A stretch of DNA of 64,000 bases, from the NCBI GenBank assembly GCA_941918925.1, contig OW799236.1, forward strand, positions 119,051,062 to 119,115,061, given 5' to 3'. Under the pieces are notes generated by a model. It was not told the origin of the DNA and searched no databases. It saw only the letters and a list, made by a program, of their open reading frames with translations. Position numbers and translations under genes: made by a program. This document shows, piece after piece, positions 33,830-45,565 of the stretch (within the stretch, counting starts at the first letter, position 1; every line of letters begins with the position of its first letter). The DNA is from Phyto melanocephala (taxonomy: Eukaryota; Arthropoda; Insecta; Diptera; Rhinophoridae).

Positions 33830-36800
33830 TAGTCGTTAATGTGACAAATTCGCATTTAAAAAAAGAGTGGCCACTGCTCGTATCGCATGTACTACCATCA
33901 ATTCTCATATACATATATTTAATTACAAATACTGAATATAAGTATTAGAAAAAAATTAAAAAAAAATTTTAGCTGTTTAGAATCAACATTGCACAAACAA
34001 TTTGTATTCGTGACTGATGACCAAAGTATGGAACCATTTGTTCATCAATTGAAAGCAGTTCACTCCATGCACCAAAATGTATATATTAGTTCTTGTTGGT
34101 AAGGCCAAACAACGGATGAACTTAATTAAAAATATCTTTGAAATAAATAAAAAAAGAAATAAAGTTCTTTATATTTGACAAAATATCATTTCGATCCAGG
34201 TTATTGTTGTTATAACGAAGTGTGTTCCTTGAATTTCCAAAGAAAATATCTTTTGACCAGTAGTCAACCATAAGTGGCAATGTGTTAAATAATATGTCAA
34301 ACATTTCTTCATCAACAAATTGTTCATACAATTGAGCCGATTAGAGACCACTAATTTCATTTTGCAGCACTAACAAAAAAATAGCAAATTCTGTACGAAC
34401 TACATTATTATGTATTTTTAAAAACCAAAACAATTTTTTCTGACTAAATTTTGATAAAAATCTGTGAGCTTACTTTTCCAAAGCATGAGTTCGAGCATGA
34501 AATCTTGTTATTTGGCGATAAAAACGAGTCATTCCACTGTTCGCAAGTACAAACAGTGGCCAAAAATGGGTTAAGAAAAATGTTTATATAAAATTTTACT
34601 TTATTGCCAAAAAAAAAACATGTTGGCTACTTATAAAACAAATGTTATGCATTTTATTTGCAATTTAATCATGGCAATATCATGAACTAAAACTCATTTC
34701 ATATAACCAAACAGAGATAAATTTGTTTAATACTTAAAAATAAATACAAAATACGAAAAACTCATTTTACAAACATATCTAACAATTTACAAAGTTTTTA
34801 CAGTAAACAAAATATTTGTAGCCAACATTTTTTTAACTTTTTTTTCATTTTCTAAGGTTCTAAATAAATACAGATTTTACGAAAAAAAAAATTGCTAAAA
34901 TGATGAACGTAGCGTTGGCCGGCCAGTTGCTTTTTGAGTTGAACCATTTACTCGCCTCAATAAATTCTTCAGCAAAATATAATTAAATATTTAAAGCTGG
35001 TTTTTTAGGTTTGTTTTTACTATTCTTGCGTCAGAGCAAACAGTAGGAGCAAATTAATTTAATTTCATGTGAATTGTTAAACAAACTATAGTTTGTTTTT
35101 TTAAAGGTTTTTCATTTCTCTCGCTCTCATTTCTTTTTGATGAAATGTTAACGAATGTTAAAATATTCAAACCACGATAGTAGTTTTCATACCAAGAAAA
35201 CTTTTGCCCAACACAAGGTGTTTTTATGAGGCTTCTTTTACATTTAAAGTTCTGTTCTTCAGGTTTTTTTCTTCTTTGAGTTTAAATATTTCACAGTTTA
35301 CGCAAAAGTGATTTTAATCAAACCAACTGAAGATAAAATGTGTTTGTATATAATGTAGAATGTCTGTAGACATTTATTTTAATATTTCTCTTTTCTTTTA
35401 TATCACTGGCGTTATCTATGATTTTTGGTGAAAAGGTGGTCTGAAAAAGTTTCAGTATTTTAAAAAAATTTTTATGCGTAACTAAGATTAATTCTTATTC
35501 GAACTTTTAATGTTTTAAAGACAATGTTTTATTTTTTATTTATTTCTGGCTTGAGTTCATTTTTATTTTTTTAATTTAATTTTTCTTTTTGTGATAATGA
35601 AAAAGTAAGTTTTTATCACTTTTTAAACCAGCTACGGTTTTATCATCAGCACTCTTTGATCGAGGTTTGAAGTTTGAAGATGATATCATGTAACTGTTTG
35701 CCATGACTACGTCTAAGGTGGTCCCTCCAGAAGTTCCAATTTTAAAGATCTAGTTCGAGCATAGCGACTGCTATCTCGCAAATAACACGAATACTGTCAG
35801 CTTCTTAAGTGTCAATCATAGCTGGCTTATTACTGAAGACCTCAGACTCTACATAACCCTAATAAAACACCGTTCAATTATGCGCATTCTACTTTCCTTG
35901 AATCACATAAAAACATTACTAACTGGATGCTATTTTTCATAATAAATTTGAACAATTTAGAGACGTTGTTGATGATGACTTGCCAAACGATACTGAACAG
36001 AAATGACAAAGCAATTTGATATGAGTCGTGCGTGATCTGTGAGAAAAATCTATTGCAAGTCAAACCTCAATATCAATCACCTGGTATAAATATTTATGAA
36101 AAATTTTCTTTGATTTAGAACAAATTTTATAAAGAAAATTTTTTTTTAACAATTCCGTTTTTAACAAAGACTTGAGTTTTCAAATAGAGGGATGTCGAGT
36201 TTAAGGGCAATAAATCTAACTTAATTTGAAATACCCATATATGTGATGAATAATAAAGAACAAAGGTTCGCTACTTATTTTCATAGAGCCTGCTACCTAG
36301 ATTTGCGTAAATTAAAGCCATTATTGAGCTTGTCTCAGTCTGACTTTGTTGATAGATTGCGGGTTATTGGCATTCACATGATTAAAAAATAAAATTAGAA
36401 GAAACGTTACAGCGCTATTAAATTTCGATGTTAACTAGAAATATTTTTATTCAATGGACATGAAACGTTCGATATGGCTTTTAGTTTTCAAAGCAGTAAA
36501 AGTGTGTACTGAGGTTTTGATTTTTGAAATCTTTTTTTATTTAAGAATTTTATATGTGTTTATTTTCTATTAATATTAAAAACATTTAAAAACATAATTC
36601 AAAGAATAAAAAAATATATCTTAAGTTCGAAGGTCTTATATTTTACCTAGAAATCATTTATAACGTAGCCTTATGCATTTTTACCACATCTACAAGTAGC
36701 AACGACAGGTAAAGACGCATGTTTTTGGTACTGATGATTCCAAAAAAATATTTTTTTTTCTATTTTACGGATGATAGTAAAATTCATATATGCTGATTAA

Positions 36801-37365
36801 TATTAAAAATAGTTTACATAATTAAAAAGGACCTTAAGTTCTATAAAACGACATGATTTAAAAAAGTGTAAAAGTAAATATGCAGTTAACCGCTATGCCC
36901 TCAAAATGAAGTATGGGACATGGTGTCATCATTGTTTGCTGATATAAAGGATGGCGTCACAACTGTAATTTTAGACATAGTATGACTCAATTATATTGTA
37001 AGCATTTTGGATTCACTTCTTAGTGCCTTGAAGATAACTAAAGGAATAAACAGCATTATCTTTAGTCTAAGGGTTTAAATTTATGAGTAAGAGGTATAAT
37101 TTAGATGCATTTAAGTGGCTGAAATTACAAGCTTTAATGTATAGCGGGAAATTTCTCTTATACTGCACACTCTTTATGGATATCAAAAATCCGTTAGAAT
37201 AAACTGGTTTTATTTTAAGGCTGTTATCCAAATATATTCAATAGTGATTTGCCATTATTAAATAAATAATGGAGAACATATTGATACAGATTGGCAAGAT
37301 CGCATTATTTATTGTTGAAAACCCGATTTTTGATTACTGAATTATTTTTCTTTTCTTTTCATTCA
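33830..37365. other. AT-rich non-coding DNA
   Basis: Overlapping minus ORFs 34122-34331 and 34169-34360 and ORF 35878-36063 show no domain. The patch 35690-36060 is somewhat GC-richer and may be an old repeat that I cannot classify. Confidence 0.45.
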
Positions 37366-37623
37366 TGCCCACTTTTCTAATCACGAAATTATATAGTCAT
37401 GACAGCTCAATATGTGTGTGCAAAGTTTCAGAAAATCGGTCAAGTGCAAGTAGATAAAAATGATAACTAATTTTGTATGGGCGTGATCCCGCCCTCTTTT
37501 TACCACCCAAAAACACTCCCTGAAATGTATACAATAACTTGCCAAGGTTTGAGCTCGATCGGTTTTACAGTTTCATAGTCTATAGCTAACACACACACAG
37601 AGTTTCACTTTTATATATTTAGA
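37366..37623 (-). mobile_element. Non-autonomous Helitron, copy 4 (3'-truncated, minus)
   Basis: From 37623 downward the minus strand reads TCTAAATATATAAAAGTG, then aaactctgtgtgtgtgtt, then agctatagactatgaaac, the 5' end of the Helitron family. It continues through the gatcgagctcaaaccttggc block and one module. It breaks off at about 37366 in gattagaaaagtgggcatg, so the 3' CTAG end is missing. Confidence 0.8.
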
Positions 37624-39158
37624 TATAAGATAGGTTAAAGTTTTTTTAAAGAATTTTTGATAAATTTATGAAATACAGAATTTTCTTCTCTGTAAAAATT
37701 TGATTTTTAAGAAGGAGCTCAATTTAAAGACTTTTTTGAAAAATTTTTTTTAATCTCTTAGAAAACTTAAGCTTTAAGATATGGAATTGACTCTTGTTAT
37801 TTAAAATAAAAATTATAAATTTATATTTTATTTTCTACAGAATTTCCTCAAGATATGAGAATATGTATGTTTGATTATTGTGATCTTAATATTATAGTTT
37901 TTTTCTTTTAAAAGTTTTATATAAATTTTTTTATAAAAGAAAGTTAAGAATTTCTTTAAAGAATATTTTAGATAAGTTTGCTTTTATAATTTTTAAATGG
38001 TTTTATTTTTGAAGAAATTTTTTTAGAAGTTTTAAATTTTTAGAGAAATTAAAAAATAAAAAATTCTTTACACTAATAATATCTTTTAATTTTTGCAAAA
38101 TATTTTCAGAAAATTTTCTTTCTCAATATAAAATTTTCAATTATAACAATTTCATTTAAAATTATTTAACCTTTGCTCTGGTATGCATTCACGTCTCTGG
38201 CAAACGTTTACCACTCTTCTTTAACCAACACTTACAAGTTGCAACAATAGTACAAATTCAACGCTAAAAACTTTGCCTACAACATTTTAATTTGCCAAAG
38301 AATGTTGGGTGAAAATCACGAAAATTTCCAACATTTTATAACATCTTATTTCATTTTGGTTTTTTGGTTTACTTTTTCTCAGTTATTTTCCATTCCATGC
38401 TTTTTATATTCCAATGCATTAATGCAGGTTTACTTAAGTAATTTTCGCAAGCAAAACTTTTTTTGAACATTATTCAACTTCATCATCAGCGTATGAAGAA
38501 CTTACTCGTTCTCTGCCACCGTCATCATCTCACCCTATCATCAATAACAGAAAACAAAAAGAGCAAGACATGATGCAGAGTAAAATAATTGATATGATAA
38601 ACGTTAGTTTGAAGAGGTTAAAAGTTTTATAAGTATATATTTGCTTTCTACGCGAAAAGTTTTTCGAAAAATTAACCAGCAAATGCTGGAAATAAAAAAT
38701 AAATGAAAAAATGCTGTGTAAATTATTTTAGGATCCTAAAACAAATAAAAAAATAAAAAAATCATAAAAAATACAACATTTTCTTAATCACTTAATTTAA
38801 ATGCATAAAAAGAAAAATTAAAAAAAAAACTGTAAAATTTTCTATTTTTATTACTTGACCGTTTGGTAAATACGAGTCTAAGTTGCGGTGAATTGTTTGC
38901 TATTTGTACAAGTATTTTTGCATGTCCCTTTCCTTTGAGCATTGGATTGCTTTTATGTAAATAAAAATAAAAACGAATAAAAATCACAAAACACACAGAT
39001 ATAAAAAGGTATTTATGTTTACGTAAGCAAATTTGTAAATAGTTCTTATGTCGTATTTATATTGGCGAGAAGAAAAAGTATATAATCTATTCTAGTTTAA
39101 ATTCTTTAAACAATTTCAACAAAGTAAGTGTAGGGCATTTTTAAAAAAATTAAAGATC
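37624..39158. other. AT-rich non-coding DNA
   Basis: Nothing recognised except the weak exon-like signal at 38506-38528. ORF 38784-38996 (minus) shows no domain. Confidence 0.5.
38506..38528 (-). other. Start codon plus consensus splice donor (weak exon candidate)
   Basis: The minus strand reads ATGATGACGGTGGCAGAGAACGA followed directly by GTAAGTTC. It would encode MMTVAEN before a donor matching the insect consensus, in a local GC-richer patch. The opposite strand here also carries an open stretch (STSSSAYEELTRSLPPSSS), so strand is uncertain. No protein homology recognised. Confidence 0.15.
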
Positions 39159-39159
39159 A

Positions 39160-39290
39160 GGGCTCATATTACGGCATACGATCACGATCGAAATTTTACT
39201 CGAACAATCGAGTTCGCTGTGCTTTAGGTATAGAGATTCGAATAAGGATTTTAAAATTTTGATCACGTTCGAATGCCGTAGTTTGCCCCC
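39160..39290. mobile_element. Small MITE with about 37-bp imperfect TIRs
   Basis: The left end reads gggctcatattacggcatac, then gatcacgatcgaaatttt. The right end, on the minus strand, reads gggcaaactacggcattcga, then acgtgatcaaaatttt. It is 131 bp long, the ends make up more than half of it, and it has no coding. No target duplication could be read. Confidence 0.6.
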
Positions 39291-39848
39291 AGTACTTTTT
39301 AAGCTTTAGAGAAAAAAATCTATCATTAGAGAGGTATTAACTTACGTATCGGTTAAATATATATTTTTTTTAAAAAATGCTTAAGACTTTAACTAGTTAA
39401 AACAGTCGATTTATTGCTTACCATGCATTTATAAATAATTTTATATTTTTTTAAGACCATGCGGAATAATTAAAACTATTTGCCTTTTAAGGTAAACCAA
39501 CGGTTTACCCCTATAGACATTGATATATGATATTGATAACATATGCAAAAATTATGTGCTACTACCCATTGGGTTATATCTACGTCTTGGTGTTATTGAG
39601 TTTAGGGAGACTCAGATGACAATGGAGCGTATGAGTCTAGTGAAGTTGGTAGAGGTGATGGATGCATCATATGCTCATAGCGGATGGATTCATGTACAAT
39701 GAAGATATGGATAGTGACATCAATCCTACACCTCTAACTTAAAGAGGACAGTGAGACTTGGATTATGGTGGAACGCATGAGTCGAGAAAAGAATGCCGAA
39801 GGGCTTCTTTGCGCGCTTATAGCGGATGGATTCATCCAAAATGGGGGC

Positions 39849-40325
39849 ATGTAGGTTAGGTTGCGGTAGATTAGATTCGGCAGTCGTCCAAAGGCATAGC
39901 TCACTTGGTCCTCCAAGGGTCCAGTTGTGATACCGTAGGCACCAACACCCGTTCATCTATGTCCTCTGGCCGTCGTTCCTCAGCCATCCTGTCCTATTTA
40001 TAAAGGTGTTGATCTTTCCCAGGTAAACTGCGGAAATACAATTTTTCATTTCAAGTATTCGCTGACCTAGAATGTGGTGTCTTAGGTCCCCGAATGCAGG
40101 ACAATTACAGAGAAGATGTTCTGTTGTCTCCTCCTCTTCCTCGTTATCGCAACTCCCGCAGAAGTCGTTGTAAGGACTGTTTGGACTTTTTGCATGTGCA
40201 TCTAAAGGCCAGTGTCTAGTAATGACCGCTATGAGGTAACTAAGGTGGATTCGGGGCCTATTCACCGCATATTACGTTCTATGCGCATCCATATCGGGCC
40301 AGAAATTTCTGGCTTCCAGGCTAGT
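39849..40325 (-). pseudogene. Non-LTR retrotransposon (LINE) ORF2 3' end and 3' UTR
   Basis: The minus strand encodes NFWPDMDAHRT (then one stop), then NRPRIHLSYLIAVITRHWPL. It continues with FCGSCDNEEEEETTEHLLCN, then CPAFGDLRHHILG, then INTFINRTGWL. This is the region after the RNase H domain in jockey/I-type LINEs: '...LxxxVxxLTGHxxLxxHxxRxG', a C-x2-C ... H-x2-C zinc knuckle with 'EEEEETxEHLLCxCPA', and the terminal 'FIxxTGWL'. Downstream (39956-39849) lies a typical untranslated tail with gtatcacaactggaccc, then cgcaacctaacctacatg. One stop and lack of the reverse transcriptase show a 5'-truncated dead copy. Adjacent ORFs 39726-39956 and 39520-39702 are shadows. Confidence 0.8.
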
Positions 40326-40329
40326 GGGT

Positions 40330-41390
40330 TAAGTTAGTAGTTAAAGTAGTTCAGCGCAACACAATGTCATTATATTGATTAACGATTATTAAAGACAATT
40401 GGTAACTTCACAAGATGTATTGTATTTTCGTAATGTTATAATTATTAAAAATTAAAATAATAATTTTCAGTTGAATCAAAAAATGTCATCCACATGCAGT
40501 TAATGATTATATCATCTAGGAAGATTTGGCCAGCTAGGAAAATAAGAGTTTTTTAACTTTAAAAACACATTTTAAGGCAGGTATAACTGTTCCCTGATAC
40601 TTAAACCTAAAATATAATAAAGTATTGTTTTATTTTGATTTTTTTCTGATTGAAAAGGATCAACTCTTAACTAATGCTGAAATAAATAATATCAACAACT
40701 GATTTTACAGATCTTCATAAATTGCGATGCTATATTAACCACCAGTTTAAAAGAAATTTACATTCTGCTTTTGTTAAATTTTACCCCTCAAATAAAATTA
40801 CTATTACACCCAACCAATTCTATTATTTAACTTTGTTCTTTTCAAAGCTTTTCTTTATATCTCTTTTTTTCTGTCAGTTTTGTTGGAAAAGTATCTCTTT
40901 TTAACCCTTCATGCTTTACGATTATTCCTTTAACGTTGTCTTATCCCGTAAATCCTTTTAACAACATATCGATGTTTGCAACATTTACCTGTGATAAAAG
41001 AAAGTCAAAAATTGGCTGACATGTGTTATTTAAATACCACTATCGCCACTATTACCCATTCCCTTTCCATTCTTTTTTTCTTACTTTATAATGTGTGTAA
41101 AATGTTTATTTTTGTTATCAAAACAACACCCTTTTTATTGGCTTTTTTATGTCAATTCCTTTTATTAAAAGAAATAATATCATGTTAGACAAATTTACAG
41201 ATTTAACCCTTTCAATAAGAAACCAATAAATTTATTGCTTAAAAGGAAGCCAGAAAGAAAAACTTTCAAGACTTTATGAATTTTTATGGAGATTTGAAAG
41301 TGAAGAAAATTAACTTTAGAAAAGGAAGTTATTGTATTAAGGTGTTATGAAAATATTTTAAACAGCTCTAAGTTGATTCTTAGCAATACT
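40330..41390. other. AT-rich non-coding DNA
   Basis: Nothing recognised. ORFs 40722-40904 and 40976-41188 are without domain. Confidence 0.5.
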
Positions 41391-41392
41391 TA

Positions 41393-42492
41393 TATAAAGG
41401 GGGTCTTATTTAAAATGCACTTTTAAATTGAGTGTCATTTATTTATAATTTGTGGCATCTGTCACATGACTACTCAGCTTATTGAAAAGAGACCGCTTTA
41501 CGAAAGAACAGCGCGTTAAAACTTTTCAAAGTTATGCAAAGGCTCAACGCAAAATTTGAAGAATTTTCAGTCAAGAAAGTGCACAAAATGTGTGAAGCAT
41601 TTAATGAGTAAATAATACTCCTACCTGTCATCGTCACTTAAAATCATTGCTGAGGTAAATGAAACTATCGCCGAAAACCTTAAACATCAATTCGGCATCG
41701 ATCTCAATAATTTCAAATTTCCCGAAGCTCTAAGCCGCGTATTTTGACAAAAGATTTAGCTTGATTAAACGAGCAGATCCATGAAAAGCGCCAGCAATAA
41801 GTAAATCAGATAATAGAGCAAAGTTAAATTAGTGACATTTTTTCGAAAGGAGCCATCTCGTCCAAAGAAGTACATTTTCATTTGAATAACTTCGTTAATA
41901 TAAAAATTGTCGAATTTGGGGGTCAAAAATCCTCATATAATACTTAAAAAAAAGTAAATGCACTATGAAGTGACTGCGTCTTCGCTTTTTTAAGATGAGG
42001 CCGATATTAATTTTTTTTTTGTAGCCTCAACTGTACGTCATATATCTGGATCACATGTGGTTTCAGCAAGACAACGCCAGCTGCCACACCGCATATAACA
42101 CAATCCATTTATTGCAGGAACGGTTTCCAGGAGAGATTATCTCAAGACATTTGAATGTTAACTGGCCTCCAAGACACTGTATTTTTTTCTTTAGGGTTTT
42201 GTAAAATCTCTGGTTTATGCGAATTAACTACAAACTATTCCTGAACCCAAATCCGCGATCAATGCTTCATCAGTGAGTTACATTGCCATTTCACAGATAT
42301 TTTATTTAAAGTCATGGAAAATTTCATGTTCTTTCATCTGAGCCATGGGGGTCATTTGACAGATATTTTATCCCATACTTAATCGGTACATATTATTTTT
42401 AGAACTCAATAAGAAAAATCATAATTATCTCAAACAATACATATTTTTATTTCAAAATGAAAAAGTGCATTAATACTGAGACGCCCTTTATA
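41393..42492 (+). mobile_element. Tc1/mariner element with TIRs, transposase decayed (copy 3)
   Basis: The left end tataaagggggtcttattta and right end (minus) tataaagggcgtctcagtat form inverted repeats of about 28 bp with TA at each edge. Inside, plus-strand pieces follow the transposase order. At about 41493 is DRFTKEQRVKTFQSYAKAQR (N-terminal helix-turn-helix), and at about 41852 ISSKEVHFHLNNFVNIK ('FSDEAHFHLNGYVN', first catalytic Asp replaced by Lys). At about 42048 DHMWFQQDNASCHTA is followed by LLQERFPGEIISRHLNVNWP and PRH, matching 'WFQQDGATCHTA...LLxxxFPGxxISRxxxxxWPPRSxDL', with the second Asp kept. There are many stops and frameshifts. At about 1.1 kb, length is near the family norm of 1.2-1.3 kb. 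Confidence 0.85.
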
Positions 42493-42837
42493 TATGTCAA
42501 GTGAAAAAAAAATTAAGTATTTAATAATATATTCGAAATTTCAGTATTTCTCTAATGAAAGACAAATTAATTAAATTCCTATTATTTGCACTTAAATAAT
42601 GTATATTTGCCTCGACACTTTTAATTAATTATAGACAAATAATTTACCCATAAATTAAATTAGTTTGACCTAAAACCGTAAAAGACCAAAAATATGTGAA
42701 GAATATATGCCACATATTTACAATGAAATCTTCTTTTCAAACGCATTTGTGTGATTATATGTAAGTGCGAGCTTATAGAACATACACAAGTACATACACT
42801 ACATAATTATTAACCCACAAAATGTGGTTGAAGTATT
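42493..42837. other. AT-rich non-coding DNA
   Basis: Nothing recognised. Confidence 0.5.
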
Positions 42838-43129
42838 CCCAGCAAAAAAAAAAACAAATTTTTAACCAACTCAAAGTGAATAACATTTTTCTCGACTTCT
42901 TAATCAATAGTGCGTGAGGATGCATTCTTAATACCTCCCTTCAAATAATGTGCCTTAAAGTATTTCATATAAATAGCTTAAACAATGCATGTAAATTAAC
43001 ATTATTAACTCATTAAATATGATTTCATGTTCGTCAATGTTAAAATTATGCATGTCTCACCTTAATTGAAGAACTTTATCATGATTTGAACTCAAACATT
43101 TTATATTTATATTGTCTTTTTTCGCTGGG
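42838..43129. mobile_element. CCCAGCAAAAA-ended MITE, copy 3
   Basis: The left end is cccagcaaaaaaaa and the right end, on the minus strand, cccagcgaaaaaag, 292 bp apart. These are the same termini as 738-1160 and 6048-6484. The interior is non-coding, with repeated 'catgt', 'ttaattgaagaa' and 'taacattattaac' words. Confidence 0.6.
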
Positions 43130-44270
43130 TTGTTAAGGCTTATTGTGCTTACAGCACACAATAGTTGGCAGGTGAAAAACATTTCGCAAAGCATTAAACA
43201 TAAATTTCATAATCGGTCTGATCGATTATCGGTATAGCAGATACCTACGTATATAAGCCGCTTTTATAAGTTAGTAAGATTGTTCACACCCTTAAAGACG
43301 TATTAATATTGTGGCGTTAAATTTTATACCAAGTGGCATACTTATTAAAAAGCCTAAGAGGCATGTCATTTGTAATACTCTAATATTGCAGTTGATCAAA
43401 ACAGCAGATTAAAAATTATTTGAATATTTTTATATTCAGTATTATGTATCGTTACTCTCAATAAAAATTTAAAAAAATCAAAATTTTATTGTCTTAAAAT
43501 TTTAAGGTACCCATTGTGAATACCTTTAGTATTGCTTAGAATTTTACAAAAATTCTTTTTAAAAGAGAAAAATATAATTCATATAAAAATTACAATAAAA
43601 GATGCAAATTTTTAAATATTTCTTTTTATTTGTCTTATTAGTAGAAACCAGAGAAATTGAATTTATCCAAAAATTGTTATAAATCAAATCCACAAACAAT
43701 AGTATTTTATTAATGAAGTTGTTCATTAGAGTCACAATGGTTCGTATGGAAAGATTATTTTTTCCAGTTTTGAGTTTCATATTTTCAATATTGAAAAATA
43801 AGACCTAATGTCACATTGTTCTGATACTGTCACACTAATATCTATACACACACGAAATGGCAAATTCATTCAAGTCGTTAAAATGTTTTATGTATTTTTC
43901 TTTGCTCAACTTCGATCGTTCTCCTGTTCACGATTTGTTAAAAAAAAACAAAACCTTAAAGCAAGTTCCCAAAATTCAATCAGTTGACTGAAAGGAAGTA
44001 ATGATAGAGATATTAGATTTGTGTTACGAATAACCAACTCCGAAAAATTCTTTTTTGTCTTCAAAAAAAAAAAAAAAAAAAAATGGACTTGGATGTGCAT
44101 ACAATCATGTCAAAGCGGAGAAGTGGAGTAGGATGCGGAATCTAAATAAGACAAAAGGAAGTTCGAACATCTTTAGACCGCAAGATGAATGCAGTATGGT
44201 TCAGACTTAGGTATATGCACTTAAACGATCAACATGCTGGCTAAATCATTATAAGTTAATTTATAGGAAT
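43130..44270. other. AT-rich non-coding DNA
   Basis: A 20-base poly(A) run ends at about 44082. ORFs 43559-43780 and 43906-44100 (minus) are low-complexity. Confidence 0.5.
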
Positions 44271-44274
44271 ATAA

Positions 44275-44475
44275 GAATATTAACCTATAGCAAAGCAACC
44301 ATTAGGTCTCATATTGATATAAACTCTACATCACTTCTTGTCCAAAGTGTCAGGCATCCTAGAATTGGACGGCGATGCATTACAATATAGCCGTTGTATG
44401 TATGCGTGTAGATGGGGCCAGTGATGTCAGCGGCATAGCTGATGGTCTTGCTAAGGAAAATCGATCACTGTTGTG
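44275..44475 (+). pseudogene. LINE RNase H domain fragment
   Basis: A plus frame gives KATIRSHIDINSTSLLVQSV, then RHPRIGRRCITI. After a frame change VDGASDVSGIADGLAKEN follows. These match LINE RNase H blocks 'SQAAIxxLxxxxINSxxV...C...L..L......ITxxWVPGHxGVxGNEIADxLAKxG', in the right order. The 'WVPGH' part itself is decayed. It is probably 5'- and 3'-truncated. Whether it belongs to the same LINE family as 39849-40325 cannot be told. Minus ORF 44380-44583 is the shadow. Confidence 0.55.
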
Positions 44476-44644
44476 GCTTGCAATTTCGTTATAAATATTT
44501 AAGTATCGGTCTAGACAAGAAGGACAGAAAATTCTAGATATAATATAGCAAGGACGGCAGGGCCCAGAACAAGGCGAATTCATACAGGTAAAATTAGCAG
44601 CCTAGCTGATTGAGAAGCATATTGTCAAGATTTTTTGAATTCGT

Positions 44645-44823
44645 CAGGGATGGAAAATTAGATTTTAGTTTCAATATTTTCGGCTTTTTTAATCAAAAAA
44701 TGTACCAAATTTTGCGTAAATTTAAAGCTTTTCCGCCATTTATAATGTATTTAACAAACATATTTCCTTTTTGTAATCAATTTTTATTAAAATAAAGATA
44801 TTATAACAACTTTTCCATCCCTG
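44645..44823. mobile_element. hAT-like MITE, 179 bp
   Basis: The ends CAGGGATGGAAAA (44645-44657) and, on the minus strand, CAGGGATGGAAAA (44823-44811) are identical over 13 bases. A CAGGG start is common in hAT elements. The flanking bases do not show an obvious 8-bp duplication, so the superfamily is a guess. ORF 44610-44795 lies across it and is not a gene. Confidence 0.65.
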
Positions 44824-45560
44824 ATACCCAAATTGGCCTTGACAGAGAGCATCGCCTTAAAAGTTGCTTTGTTGTATCAATTTGACGCTGCATATACCTG
44901 TATGAATATGCCTTGGACCAGAATTTGATAGGAAGTAACAACAACATAAAATAGAAAATCATGTTTAAGACTTAGTTTTTGATTCCGTTCTTGGTTTTTT
45001 AATAACTTACAAATTAAACTATTCTAAAATAAATGCACGTTTTGCTAACACACTTCGTCTTTTGATGAACTTAAAGTTTTTGATAAATTTATCAAATCAG
45101 GATTTTTCAAAATAATTTATTCCACAAAACATACGAATATGCCGTTCTCTGGTAGCAGAAAGCGAAATTCACATTCACTACTATTTCAATAGTTGATGTC
45201 TATATATAAATAATACTGTTGCATATTTGGTATTTACTGCACTTAAGTAATTGCTATTATTTGAAGATGGCAGCAGTTAATTTCTAAGTATATTCATTAA
45301 GTAGCATTAAAACAAATGATTGGCTGTATGTATTAGTGATACAATTAATTTGAAAAGAATGTGTGTTTATGAAGCATTGTTTCCCAAAAAGAGATTTTAG
45401 GATTGTCATTACATAATTTTTTGCATATTTCGCCAAAGTGTTGCATTTAGCGTTATTTTTTATTACCACAGTTCTATTAGTATTAGCACTACGAGTATAG
45501 TGCTTTAACAGTGATAGTGGATATTTTTAGTTTTTGCAGATTCATGGGCCTTTATTAAAA
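44824..45560. other. AT-rich non-coding DNA
   Basis: Nothing recognised. Confidence 0.5.
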
Positions 45561-45565
45561 AAAAC

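Noticed and set aside
35690..36060. Possible copy of the sequence at 56640-56800 (gatgattgccaaa...gatactgaa words)
   Set aside because: Shared words are short and the alignment does not extend convincingly. I cannot call a repeat family from it.
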